From NCBI GenBank assembly GCA_900554815.1, contig USIO01000004.1, positions 1 to 64,000 on the forward strand: DNA of 64,000 nucleotides. The letters are read 5' to 3'. Both the position numbers and the translations under genes were made by a program. The DNA comes from an uncultured Clostridium sp. (GTDB taxonomy: Bacteria > Bacillota > Clostridia > TANB77 > CAG-508). Below are positions 54,271 to 63,273 of the stretch, in pieces. The notes beneath the pieces were generated by a model that saw only the letters and a program-made list of their open reading frames with translations, made no database searches and was not told where the DNA came from. The stretch's first letter is position 1. The number at the start of each line of letters is the position of its first letter.

Positions 54271-55800
54271 ATGAAGAAAAATGCAAAATTTATTATTGTA
54301 TTTATTATTTCAACAATTATAATACTTTTATTTACATTATATGAGGCTAAATTAATAAAACCAATTAGTTGGCAATTAATATTTTTAACCATTATTATAA
54401 CTTTAATAGTTGCTTTAATGAGCTTTAGTATTTACAAAGAAAAAAATTTTACAGAGGACAAAGCTTTTAAGTTTGTAATTCCTCTTATTTGTATTATGTT
54501 TTTTGTAGCAATGCCAATGTTCAGAAACCATGATGAAGATACCCACTGGCTAAGAATTTATGACATTGCGAATGGGAACCTTTTTGTCCCTACCGAATAT
54601 GGAGAAATTTTTCAAGAAGGAGCAACTAATTACCCCGCTACAGAAATTCCAAAAGCAGTATTTGATATTGTAGATAGAGAAAAAACAGCAGGACATAATT
54701 TTAAAGAGCTTTATGAATATACAATTAATGAAGACGAAACAATAATAGTAGCTTTACCTACCGAGGCGTTATATTCGCCAATACAATATATACCACAGGT
54801 CACAGGTACTCTAATTGCTAAAATGTTTACTAATCGACCAATTGTTATGGCTTATATGGCTAGATTATTTAATATGATTACTACTATAATAATTTTATAT
54901 TTTGCGATGAAATTGATACCATTTGGTAAAAAAATATTTTTAGCTGTTATGGCAATACCAATTGCTGTGGAAGGATTTACTTCGTTATCTTCTGATGCAA
55001 TGACTATTTCAATTGCAATGCTGTTAATAGCATATATTTTTAATATTATATTTAATAAGGACAAAAAAATTGTAACATGGAAAGATAAAGTAATTTTAGG
55101 AACTTTATGTGTTATTATTGCTTTATGCAAAATTGTCTATTTACCATTAGTAGGATTATTATTGCTATTGCCAAAAGAGAAATTTTCTTCTAAAACAAAT
55201 AAAATAGTTACAGTTATTATTATAATTGCAATTGCTACAATTATTAATCTAGCTTGGCTATATATATCAAGTCAGTATTTAGCTGAATACAAGGAAGGAA
55301 GACCAGTAGAACAAGTTCAAAAGCTATTAACAAATCCAATTGAATACCTTCAAACAGTATTTCATTCAATTAATCTAAATGGAAATAAATATTTAATGTC
55401 AATGTTTGGGGGAGAATTGGGACTAAATGAACATGTAATTTTAAATACAGTTATACCATATACATTTATGTTTTTATGCTTAATACTGGGGATAATAGAC
55501 AATGACATAAAAAATAAATTATCAAAATTTCAAAATTGTATAATTATATTAATTATTTTAGCAATAACAGCATTAATATTTACGAGTTTATTTATTCAAT
55601 GGACTCCAACAGAAAGTACGAGCATTGCTGGAATACAAGGAAGATATTTTTTACCTATTTTACCACTAGCAATTTTACTAATGGGTAATTTAAAGATAAA
55701 AGCAAATTATAAAGAAGAAACAATCGTTAAATTTATGAGCATTACAATATTATTAACACAAATTAATGTTATATTATCTATATTAAGTAGAAATATTTAA
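54271..55800 (+). CDS. DUF2142 membrane protein
   Basis: The polytopic protein of 509 aa has about eleven helices and the DUF2142 pattern, with the first large loop MFRNHDEDTHWLRIYDIANGN and the late QGRYFLPILPLAILL. Members are GT-C-like and cluster with surface polysaccharide genes. ATG 54271 lies 7 nt after AGGGG; the ATG at 54253 overlaps the ruvB stop and would add six residues. The reaction is unknown. Confidence 0.82.
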   Translation: MKKNAKFIIVFIISTIIILLFTLYEAKLIKPISWQLIFLTIIITLIVALMSFSIYKEKNFTEDKAFKFVIPLICIMFFVAMPMFRNHDEDTHWLRIYDIANGNLFVPTEYGEIFQEGATNYPATEIPKAVFDIVDREKTAGHNFKELYEYTINEDETIIVALPTEALYSPIQYIPQVTGTLIAKMFTNRPIVMAYMARLFNMITTIIILYFAMKLIPFGKKIFLAVMAIPIAVEGFTSLSSDAMTISIAMLLIAYIFNIIFNKDKKIVTWKDKVILGTLCVIIALCKIVYLPLVGLLLLLPKEKFSSKTNKIVTVIIIIAIATIINLAWLYISSQYLAEYKEGRPVEQVQKLLTNPIEYLQTVFHSINLNGNKYLMSMFGGELGLNEHVILNTVIPYTFMFLCLILGIIDNDIKNKLSKFQNCIIILIILAITALIFTSLFIQWTPTESTSIAGIQGRYFLPILPLAILLMGNLKIKANYKEETIVKFMSITILLTQINVILSILSRNI

Positions 55801-55823
55801 GAGCAAGACTAGGAGAATTAAAT

Positions 55824-56870
55824 ATGAATTTATTATTACATACATGTTGTGCACCTTGTAGTGTGTATTGTATTGAAAATTTAAGAAAAGACGGAATAGA
55901 ACCCACTATATATTGGTATAATCCAAATATTCATCCTTATACAGAATATAAATTAAGAAGAGATTGCCTAAAAGAATATACAAAAAGCATTGGAATAGAA
56001 GCAATATTTGAAGAAAAATATGGTCTGGACGAATTTTGCAAAAATGTAATTGGAGATCTAGAAAATAGATGCAAAAATTATTGCTACATTACTAGATTCG
56101 AGCAAACAGCAAAATATGCTAGAGAAAATGGCTTTGATACTTTTTCGACAACTTTACTAGTAAGTCCTTATCAAAAACATGATGCTATTAAAGAAATTGC
56201 TGAGCAAATTGCAAATAAATATGAATTAAATTTTTTATATCGTGATTTTCGTACAGGGTTTAGAGAAGGTCAAGCAAAAGCAAGAGAACTAAGCTTATAT
56301 ATGCAAAAATACTGTGGATGCATTTTTTCATCGGAGATTAGATATTGTAACCACAATCAAGCAAAACCAGATGTACCAATGGACTTAAATGTTATTAAAG
56401 AAGAAAAACCTCAAGTAAAAAGAATAGAAAATAAAGAAGATTACATAGAGTTACTTTTAGAAGCAGATCCATCAAGAACTAGTATTATGAACTACTTGCA
56501 GGATTCTGATGTATATGGGTTAAAATTAAATGATGAAATTATTTCTTTGGCAGTTATTTTGCACATTGATAAAAATACATTAGAATTAAAAAACTTAGTA
56601 ACAAAAAGAGAATATAGAAATAAAGGTTATGCAAAAAGATTATTAAAAAATTTATGTGGTAATTATAAACAAAAATATGATAAGATGATTGTAGGAACAA
56701 CAGAAAATAATATTCCTTTCTATGTAAAACAAGGTTTTGATAAATATGAAAAGACAATTAAAAATTATTTTATAGATAATTACAATGAAGAAATTAGAGA
56801 TGGAGATTTAATTTGTACTGATATGATATATTATTCAAAAGATTTAAAAAAGAAAATGAAATATAACTAG
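55824..56870 (+). CDS. queH: Epoxyqueuosine reductase QueH fused to a GNAT acetyltransferase
   Basis: QueH carries out the last step of queuosine synthesis, reducing epoxyqueuosine in tRNA. Residues about 1-185 show the family cysteines (TCCAPCS near the start, then CGCIFSSEIRYCNHN with a CxC pair). Residues about 205-345 are a GNAT domain (ITLEL..., REYRNKGYAKRLLKNLC, YVKQGFDKYEKTIKNYF). The acetyltransferase substrate is unknown; it may act on the same tRNA or be an unrelated fused activity. Length is 348 aa. Confidence 0.9.
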   Translation: MNLLLHTCCAPCSVYCIENLRKDGIEPTIYWYNPNIHPYTEYKLRRDCLKEYTKSIGIEAIFEEKYGLDEFCKNVIGDLENRCKNYCYITRFEQTAKYARENGFDTFSTTLLVSPYQKHDAIKEIAEQIANKYELNFLYRDFRTGFREGQAKARELSLYMQKYCGCIFSSEIRYCNHNQAKPDVPMDLNVIKEEKPQVKRIENKEDYIELLLEADPSRTSIMNYLQDSDVYGLKLNDEIISLAVILHIDKNTLELKNLVTKREYRNKGYAKRLLKNLCGNYKQKYDKMIVGTTENNIPFYVKQGFDKYEKTIKNYFIDNYNEEIRDGDLICTDMIYYSKDLKKKMKYN

Positions 56871-57070
56871 TGTTGAATAAGTATGAGGTATGTGCAAAAT
56901 TTTCACATACCACTGAATACGGCGCTATTCAAGGAAAAAAGCAGACTCCAGAACTAGATTATTATAATTTAGATACGATTATTTCTGTAGGATATCGTGT
57001 TAATAGTAAACAAGGTATAATATTTAGAAAATGGACAACAAAAGTTCTAAAAGACTATAAAATTAATTAA
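56870..57070 (+). pseudogene. RhuM-like protein fragment
   Basis: The 66 residues match the middle of RhuM/virulence-type proteins (YEVCAKFSHTTEYG, YYNLDTIISVGYRVNSKQGIIFRKWTTKVLKDY). The N-terminal half and the long C-terminal half of the family are absent and no homologous continuation is seen up to 57190. It starts directly at the queH stop, so it is a leftover from an old insertion or rearrangement. Confidence 0.7.
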
Positions 57071-57191
57071 TATGGTAAATAGAATGTCTGAAGAAATAAA
57101 AAATATAAAACAAAAAGTTTATACTAGGGATATTTTTAATAAGAACTAAAAATATAGGTATTACAAAATAAACTAATAAGGGGGAATAAAA

Positions 57192-58607
57192 ATGGAATTT
57201 TCATCAACAGTATTTTTGTTTATATTTCTACCAGTATTATTGTTAATTTACTATTGCAAATTGATAAAAAGTATTAAAGTAAAGAATATTATTTTATTAA
57301 TAGCAAGTTTATTATTTTACGCATATGGAGAGCCAATATATGTTTTTGTAATGATAGGCTCAATAATTTTAAACTACTTTATAGGAATTTTTATTGATAA
57401 ATATAAAGATAAGAAAAAAATAAAAAAGGCATTTTTAATAATAGGAGTAATTCTTAATGTAGTATTATTAGTATGTTTCAAATATTTAAACTTTGTATTT
57501 GATAACTTCTCATTATTATTTAATAAGGAATTATTAGCCTATGATATAGCATTACCTATTGGAATATCTTTTTATACATTTTCTATATTGTCATATTTAA
57601 TAGATGTATATAGAGGAGACGCAAAAGTACAGAAAAATATACTTAATGTAGCACTATATATAACTTTATTTGCAAAATTAACACAAGGTCCTATAGTAAG
57701 ATATAATGATATTGCAGGAGAATTAAACGATAGAAAGTATAACTCAAAAGACTTTACACAAGGTGTAATTAGATTTATAGTGGGGCTAACAAAAAAAGTT
57801 ATGTTAAGCAATTATGTTGCAATAATTGCTGATAATTGTTTTATAACGGAAGATTTATCTATTGGTTTAGCATGGTTAGGTGCTATAGCATATACTTTCC
57901 AAATATATTTTGACTTTTCTGGATATTCAGATATGGCAATTGGCTTAGGCAAAATGTTTGGATTCCACTTTGCAGAAAATTTTGATTATCCATATATGTC
58001 AGGCTCTATAAGTGAATTTTGGAGAAGATGGCATATATCACTAGGAATGTGGTTTAGAAATTATGTATATATTCCACTTGGAGGAAATAAAGTAAAAAAA
58101 CATAGATTAATATTAAATTTATTAATAGTGTGGTTACTTACAGGAATGTGGCATGGAGCCAATTGGACATTTATAATTTGGGGATTATTATATTTTGTAT
58201 TATTAGTAATAGAAAAAATCACGAATTTACATAAAAATGAAAAGTTTACAAAAATAATAGGTCATGTTTATACATTACTTTTTGTAATAATTGGTTGGGT
58301 ATTCTTTAGGTCAGCAGATATACAATCAGCTATTATATACTTAGGAAAAATGTTTGGAGTAGGAGCAAATGGATTGGTAGGTGCTGCTCTGACTGAATAT
58401 TTGAAGGAAAGTTGGTTTGTATTAATAGCTTGTATAATAGCATCATTCCCAATAATAAAAAGTATACAAAATTTGTTTGAAAAGCGTAAAACAAATAAAA
58501 CTGCCGTAAGTATGCTTCAAGCTATATGTTTATGTGTATTATTTGTTTTATCAATTTCAATATGTGTAAGTAATACATATAGCCCATCTGTATATTTTAA
58601 TTTCTAG
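57192..58607 (+). CDS. MBOAT O-acyltransferase (AlgI/DltB-like)
   Basis: The 471-aa protein has about ten membrane helices. MBOAT features are SEFWRRWHISLGMWFRNYVYIPLGGNK and the catalytic His in TGMWHGANWTFIIWG. These enzymes pass acyl groups across the membrane to surface polymers. The next gene codes for a DHHW/AlgX-like partner, which together form the usual two-part polysaccharide acetylation unit. The RBS is GGGGGAA. Confidence 0.92.
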   Translation: MEFSSTVFLFIFLPVLLLIYYCKLIKSIKVKNIILLIASLLFYAYGEPIYVFVMIGSIILNYFIGIFIDKYKDKKKIKKAFLIIGVILNVVLLVCFKYLNFVFDNFSLLFNKELLAYDIALPIGISFYTFSILSYLIDVYRGDAKVQKNILNVALYITLFAKLTQGPIVRYNDIAGELNDRKYNSKDFTQGVIRFIVGLTKKVMLSNYVAIIADNCFITEDLSIGLAWLGAIAYTFQIYFDFSGYSDMAIGLGKMFGFHFAENFDYPYMSGSISEFWRRWHISLGMWFRNYVYIPLGGNKVKKHRLILNLLIVWLLTGMWHGANWTFIIWGLLYFVLLVIEKITNLHKNEKFTKIIGHVYTLLFVIIGWVFFRSADIQSAIIYLGKMFGVGANGLVGAALTEYLKESWFVLIACIIASFPIIKSIQNLFEKRKTNKTAVSMLQAICLCVLFVLSISICVSNTYSPSVYFNF

Positions 58608-58662
58608 TAAATAAATTGCTGATTATTAGAAATCAAATAGATTTTAGAAAGGAAAATGCGTT

Positions 58663-59994
58663 ATGCAAGAAGATGATAAAATATTAAAAGCTGTAACTAG
58701 AGTTTTCATTGCAATATTTATAATTATATTTATTACTATAATGATGAGATTTCTAGCTAAAAATGTTTTGGTAGATATAGTGAAAACAGATAATCCTATT
58801 ATACAAGAAATAGCAGAAGATGGCGGTAGTAAAGAAAGTAAAAGAATAAATATAGACTGGAATAAAGAATATCCTGTTGATGAAAAAATGGAAAAGGATT
58901 TTAAAAAAAACAATATTATTAACGATTATAATAATCTAGTAAATAATATAAAAATACTACTTGAAAAGTATTCAGGAGACTTTTTATTCGGATATGAAAA
59001 AATAGTAGAATTATCTAAAAAGTACGAAAAAACAATAAATTGGAATCTTATAGCTTTTGATGATAATGATACACCTATATATATTGATGATGGATATTGG
59101 AGCAACATAACTAAGAAAGAAAACTATAATGGCAATGCTCAAAGCATAGTTGACTTTAATAATTATTTAAAAGAAAAAGGTATTAAATTACTATATGTTC
59201 AGGCACCGAAAAAAACTCAAAATTTTGAAGGAGAAGTTTCTAATATTTATAAAGATTACTCTTATGAAAATATTGATAATGTTATAAAAATACTAAATGA
59301 AAACAATGTTGAAACATTGGATTTAAGAAAAAAAATAATAGAAGAACAAATAGAGACTAAAAGTTTGTTTTATAAAACAGATCATCACTGGACACCGCGA
59401 GCTGCTATTTGGGCAATGAGGTATATTTCTGATGAAATGAATAAAAGATGGAATATGAATATTAATAGTAATTTATATAATTTAAATAATTATTATACAG
59501 TTACTATGGTAGATGAATATCTTGGCTCTGAAGGGCGAAAAATAACTTTATCTAAGGCGTTACCAGAAAATTTTGATATTATTCTTCCAGCTTTTGAAAA
59601 TGAATTTATTGTTGACATACCTGAACTAGGAATAAAGGAGTATAAGGGAAATATTTGGAATACATTGTTTGACAGAGATTGTTTAGAAATTAAGGATTAT
59701 TATAGTTCTCAATCATATGATACTTATGGATACAATAATATGGCATTAATACATATTAAAAACAATAAAATAATGGATAATGAAAAAATATTATTATTAG
59801 CAGATTCTTTTTCAGGAGCATTATCTCCATATTTAGCATTAGGCGTTGAAGAAGTATATAGAATAGATTTGCGAGATTTTAAAGGAAGTATAAAATCTTT
59901 TATCGATAAAAATGAAATTACTAAGGTAATAATGTTATATTATCCTGATAGTTTTTCTAATGAAGAATCAAAAGCATTATTTGAGTATAATTAA
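58663..59994 (+). CDS. DHHW/AlgX-like SGNH-type acetylation protein
   Basis: One N-terminal membrane helix (about 12-32) anchors an outer domain with the name-giving motif TDHHWTPRAAIWAM and the serine block LLLADSFSGALSPYLA, near-classical SGNH residues. It probably completes O-acetyl transfer started by the adjacent MBOAT protein on a wall or capsule polymer. Length is 443 aa. AAAGGA lies before ATG. Confidence 0.88.
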   Translation: MQEDDKILKAVTRVFIAIFIIIFITIMMRFLAKNVLVDIVKTDNPIIQEIAEDGGSKESKRINIDWNKEYPVDEKMEKDFKKNNIINDYNNLVNNIKILLEKYSGDFLFGYEKIVELSKKYEKTINWNLIAFDDNDTPIYIDDGYWSNITKKENYNGNAQSIVDFNNYLKEKGIKLLYVQAPKKTQNFEGEVSNIYKDYSYENIDNVIKILNENNVETLDLRKKIIEEQIETKSLFYKTDHHWTPRAAIWAMRYISDEMNKRWNMNINSNLYNLNNYYTVTMVDEYLGSEGRKITLSKALPENFDIILPAFENEFIVDIPELGIKEYKGNIWNTLFDRDCLEIKDYYSSQSYDTYGYNNMALIHIKNNKIMDNEKILLLADSFSGALSPYLALGVEEVYRIDLRDFKGSIKSFIDKNEITKVIMLYYPDSFSNEESKALFEYN

Positions 59995-60041
59995 AGAATA
60001 TAATGAGAAAATTAGACAAAGAAAAATTAAAAGATAGGTAA

Positions 60042-60281
60042 ATAGAAAACACAGAGTCTCTAAGAAAAGAATTTTTACGAACAGGAGATGTAGAAAAATT
60101 AAGGCAGTTATTAAACACATATGAAACAAATGTAGCGGGCTGGTTACTTAACAGAAAAAAAGGCTATAAAGATGAAGGCTTTTCTAAAGGAATACAAAAC
60201 GAAAAGTTTAGAAAAGCCTTTGACAGTGAGTATGGCAAAATTCTAGAAACATTAGATGTATATTTAGAAAAAGAAAAATAG
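60042..60281 (+). pseudogene. Decayed gene fragment
   Basis: The open frame has no start codon and reads ESLRKEFLRTGDVEKLRQLL, NTYETNVAGWLLNRKKGYKDEG, FSKGIQNEKFRKAFDSEYG and ILETLDVYLEKEK. It looks like the C-terminal part of a helical protein cut off at its N-terminus. The family is not recognised. Confidence 0.45.
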
Positions 60282-60294
60282 AAAGGAAAACCAT

Positions 60295-60470
60295 ATGACT
60301 GTGACATATGAAATGGCGTATAAAGAAGTCTTAGAAGTACTTAAAAATTTAGAGGAAGAAGACTTGAAAAAATACCAATAGAAGAAATAAGTTTTTTAAA
60401 AACACACGCTGATAAGACATATAACTATATATATAACGAAAAACTTCCACTAGAAAAACAAAATCAATAA
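60295..60470 (+). pseudogene. Short conserved hypothetical gene with a poly-A frameshift
   Basis: ATG starts TVTYEMAYKEVLEVLKNLEEEDLKK; the frame closes after aaa aaa tac caa tag. A -1 shift in the A6 run continues KIPIEEISFLKTHADKTYNYIYNEK and ends at 60470, about 58 aa. It resembles the N-terminal half of a small hypothetical protein common in gut Firmicutes. Unlike the CGG sites this looks like ordinary decay. Positions 60471-60652 show nothing further. Confidence 0.5.
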
Positions 60471-60652
60471 TGAATATAATTTAAACAATCTCATAATAAT
60501 AGCAGTAATAAGATGATTGCAGTATGTAAGGAAAATATATTAGATAAAATAATAAATAAAATAAGAAATATTTGGAATAAACTCAGAAGAAAATAAAAGA
60601 TAGAATAGTAATAACAAGATGTATAATTTTTTATTAGAAAATGGTGTAAATT

Positions 60653-61141
60653 ATGAATAAAGAAGAAATATATAATTTTTTAAAATCTAAAAATATATGG
60701 TATGAAATAACAGAACGTAGGGCTGTTTTTAGTATGGAAGAATTAACGAATATTGATATCCCATATCCAAAATATGATGCAAAAAATTTATTTGTTAGAG
60801 ATGATAAGAAAAAAAATTATTATCTTATTACACTTAAAGGATCTAAAAAAATTGACTTAAAAAAATTTAGGATAAAAAATAATACTAGACCATTAAGTTT
60901 TGCGAGTGAAGAGGATCTATCAAATATTATGAAATTAAAAGCAGGATCAGTAAGTCCATTTGGACTATTAAATGATGAAAAAAATAGAGTTCAATTCTAC
61001 ATAGATAAAAACTTTATGAATGACCAGCGTATTATTGGAATACATCCAAATGACAATACAGCAACAGTGTGGCTTAATGTAGTAGACTTAATTGAAATTA
61101 TAAAAGAACATGGAAATAATGTTAATATTGTAGAATTATAA
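60653..61141 (+). CDS. Prolyl-tRNA deacylase (ProX/YbaK-like)
   Basis: The 162-aa protein has the YbaK/ProX fold text: MEELTNIDIPYPKYDAKNLFVRD, YYLITLKGSKKIDLKKFR, and the substrate-pocket KAGSVSPFGLLND. Family members hydrolyse Ala or Cys mischarged on tRNA-Pro. The stand-alone form is typical of organisms whose ProRS lacks its own editing domain. Identity as ProX rather than YbaK is supported by the SPFGLLND motif. Confidence 0.85.
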   Translation: MNKEEIYNFLKSKNIWYEITERRAVFSMEELTNIDIPYPKYDAKNLFVRDDKKKNYYLITLKGSKKIDLKKFRIKNNTRPLSFASEEDLSNIMKLKAGSVSPFGLLNDEKNRVQFYIDKNFMNDQRIIGIHPNDNTATVWLNVVDLIEIIKEHGNNVNIVEL

Positions 61142-61296
61142 TTGCATTTATAATATATAAGTTAAAAGTAACTGGATGATATATAATAAAGTAAAATGCT
61201 ACTATAATGAAAAAACATATTACTAATGATAGTTCTTGAAATTTTATGAAAAATGTAATATAAATAATATATATTTTAACGAAAGGAGAATGTAGA

Positions 61297-62181
61297 ATGG
61301 AAAAAACAAAAGTGTATTTTTCTAAGAACATTTCACCAGAGGGACTAGTAAATATTTATAAAAAATTAGGAATACAATTAAGTGGGAATGTGGCTGTTAA
61401 ACTTCACTCTGGAGAAAAAGGAAATAAAAATTATTTAAAGCCAGAATTTGTAAAAGAAATAATTCAGTATGTTAAAGGAACAGTTGTAGAGTGCAATACA
61501 GCATATGAGGGAGCAAGAAATTATACAGAAAAGCATTTAAAACTTATTAAAGAACATGAATGGGATAAATATTTTAAGTTTGATTTATTAGACAGAGAAG
61601 GACCAGATTTAGTATTAGATATTCCAAATGGTAAAGTTCTAAAGAAAAATTACATTGGCAAGAACTTAGCAAATTATGATTCAATGCTTGTACTGTCTCA
61701 CTTCAAAGGACATGCAATGGGAGGCTATGGAGGAGCATTAAAGCAATTGTCAATAGGCTGTAGCTCATCTGCTGGAAAAACTTTAATACATACAGCTGGA
61801 GTAACAGATGACCAAACAAAATTATTTGACAATCTACCTGAGCAAGACAGATTTTTAGAAGCAATGGCAGATGCTGCAGAGTCAGTGGTAAACTACTTTA
61901 AAGGGAATATAGCATTTATAAATATTATGAAAAATATTTCAAAAGATTGTGACTGTGATGCAAATGCATCAGCACCTTGCATGAAAGACATAGGAGTTTT
62001 AGCATCATTAAATCCAATTGCAATAGACCAGGCTTGCCTAGACCTAGTATATAATTCAGATGACCCTGGAAAAAGCGTTTTAATAAAAAGAATAGAATCT
62101 TTACATGGTGTTCATACAATAGAAGCAGCTTCAAAACTTGGATTTGGTTCAAGAGAATATGAACTAATAAACATTGACTAA
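61297..62181 (+). CDS. DUF362 domain protein
   Basis: The 294-aa protein shows DUF362 features: NVAVKLHSGEKGNKNYLKPEF, VVECNTAYEGARN, LVLSHFKGHAMGGYGGALKQLSIGC and CDCDANASAPCMKDIGVLASLNPIAIDQACLDLV. The family often carries a ferredoxin domain, which is absent here, although the CDCDANASAPC stretch could bind metal. It may be a redox or iron-sulfur related enzyme; no reaction can be stated. The RBS is AAAGGAG. Confidence 0.85.
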   Translation: MEKTKVYFSKNISPEGLVNIYKKLGIQLSGNVAVKLHSGEKGNKNYLKPEFVKEIIQYVKGTVVECNTAYEGARNYTEKHLKLIKEHEWDKYFKFDLLDREGPDLVLDIPNGKVLKKNYIGKNLANYDSMLVLSHFKGHAMGGYGGALKQLSIGCSSSAGKTLIHTAGVTDDQTKLFDNLPEQDRFLEAMADAAESVVNYFKGNIAFINIMKNISKDCDCDANASAPCMKDIGVLASLNPIAIDQACLDLVYNSDDPGKSVLIKRIESLHGVHTIEAASKLGFGSREYELINID

Positions 62182-62226
62182 AAATAAAGCAAGCAGTATT
62201 AATGCTATTTAAGTTAAATATAATCT

Positions 62227-62262
62227 AAGGGAATATTATATTTCTATAATATTCCCTTAAAA
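62227..62262. terminator. Bidirectional terminator
   Basis: The perfect 14-bp arms AAGGGAATATTATA / TATAATATTCCCTT have a TTTC loop and sit between convergent genes. Confidence 0.85.
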
Positions 62263-62263
62263 A

Positions 62264-63112
62264 CTATTTTACATTTAAAAAAGTATATAAATTTGTATTA
62301 CTTATTTTTTCTAGAGATTCACCATCATATATTGAATAATTATTTTTAGATAAATCAATTGGAATATGAACTCTACAAGTATAAAAATTATTATTTATAT
62401 CAAATATATTAATATTAAAATAAATATTAGCATTAAGCCTATCTGGACTAATATTAGCAATTCTTAAAAGCTTACCATTATATTCTATAGTCACATTATT
62501 TAGACCCGCATTGAAATTTTCCAAAACATTTGCATTAATATATTCTAGTGTAATAGGATTAGATAAATTGTTATATACATAAGGAACAGAAAAATCTGTA
62601 TTAGCATTATTGTCTAGTACTTTAAAATCTATTCTTTCAGACATATTAATATCAAATTTATTTAATTTTCCAAATTCTAAAGGATTTTTATAAATAAATA
62701 CAGTATTTGAATTTTGACTATCAGTAGAACAAGATATGTTATCAATATAAAACTCTCTTACAATAATATTTTTCTTATTAGTAATATAAAATGAAATATC
62801 TGTAAACTGATAAATATCTAGTATAAAAGATTTTTTTATATCAGTATTTTGCTTTGCATTGGCACTATGATATAGAGTTATTTCATCAATAGTAAATATT
62901 TTTTGCGAATTTAGCTGATAAAACTTTTCCATCTCATTTTCAAAGATAATTTTGTTTGAAAAAAAAGAAGCAATATGATTTAATAACATAATAAAAATAA
63001 AAATACAAATTAAAGTAGAAAATGTTTTTAAAAATAAATTTATATTATTTTTATTAATAAAAATTTTACTTTTCTTTCTAACTCTTTTTGATTTTTTAAA
63101 TCTAGAATTCAT
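62264..63112 (-). CDS. Membrane-anchored hypothetical protein
   Basis: A very basic N-terminus (NSRFKKSKRVRKKSK) is followed by one membrane helix (about 28-52) and an outer region of about 230 residues rich in Asn, Ile and Tyr with a beta-strand pattern, probably two beta-sandwich domains. The topology is cytoplasmic Lys/Arg tail, then outside. No family is recognised. It is divergent from the G5 protein gene that follows. Confidence 0.65.
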   Translation of the reverse strand: MNSRFKKSKRVRKKSKIFINKNNINLFLKTFSTLICIFIFIMLLNHIASFFSNKIIFENEMEKFYQLNSQKIFTIDEITLYHSANAKQNTDIKKSFILDIYQFTDISFYITNKKNIIVREFYIDNISCSTDSQNSNTVFIYKNPLEFGKLNKFDINMSERIDFKVLDNNANTDFSVPYVYNNLSNPITLEYINANVLENFNAGLNNVTIEYNGKLLRIANISPDRLNANIYFNINIFDINNNFYTCRVHIPIDLSKNNYSIYDGESLEKISNTNLYTFLNVK

Positions 63113-63273
63113 ATAAAAAATATTCTCCTTAAATTTTATTTGTTATTATAATATTATATATTTAAAATTTAGGCAATACAAAAACAAAAAATACCATAAA
63201 AATACAATGGGGAATAATGGGAATTTCATTGACAAAAATCGCTATAAAATATAAAATAAAAATAGGTGATGAT

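Noticed and set aside
60295..60470. Programmed -1 shift in the small hypothetical gene
   Set aside because: The A6 run is followed by T, the gene is truncated and its neighbours are decayed; ordinary decay is simpler.
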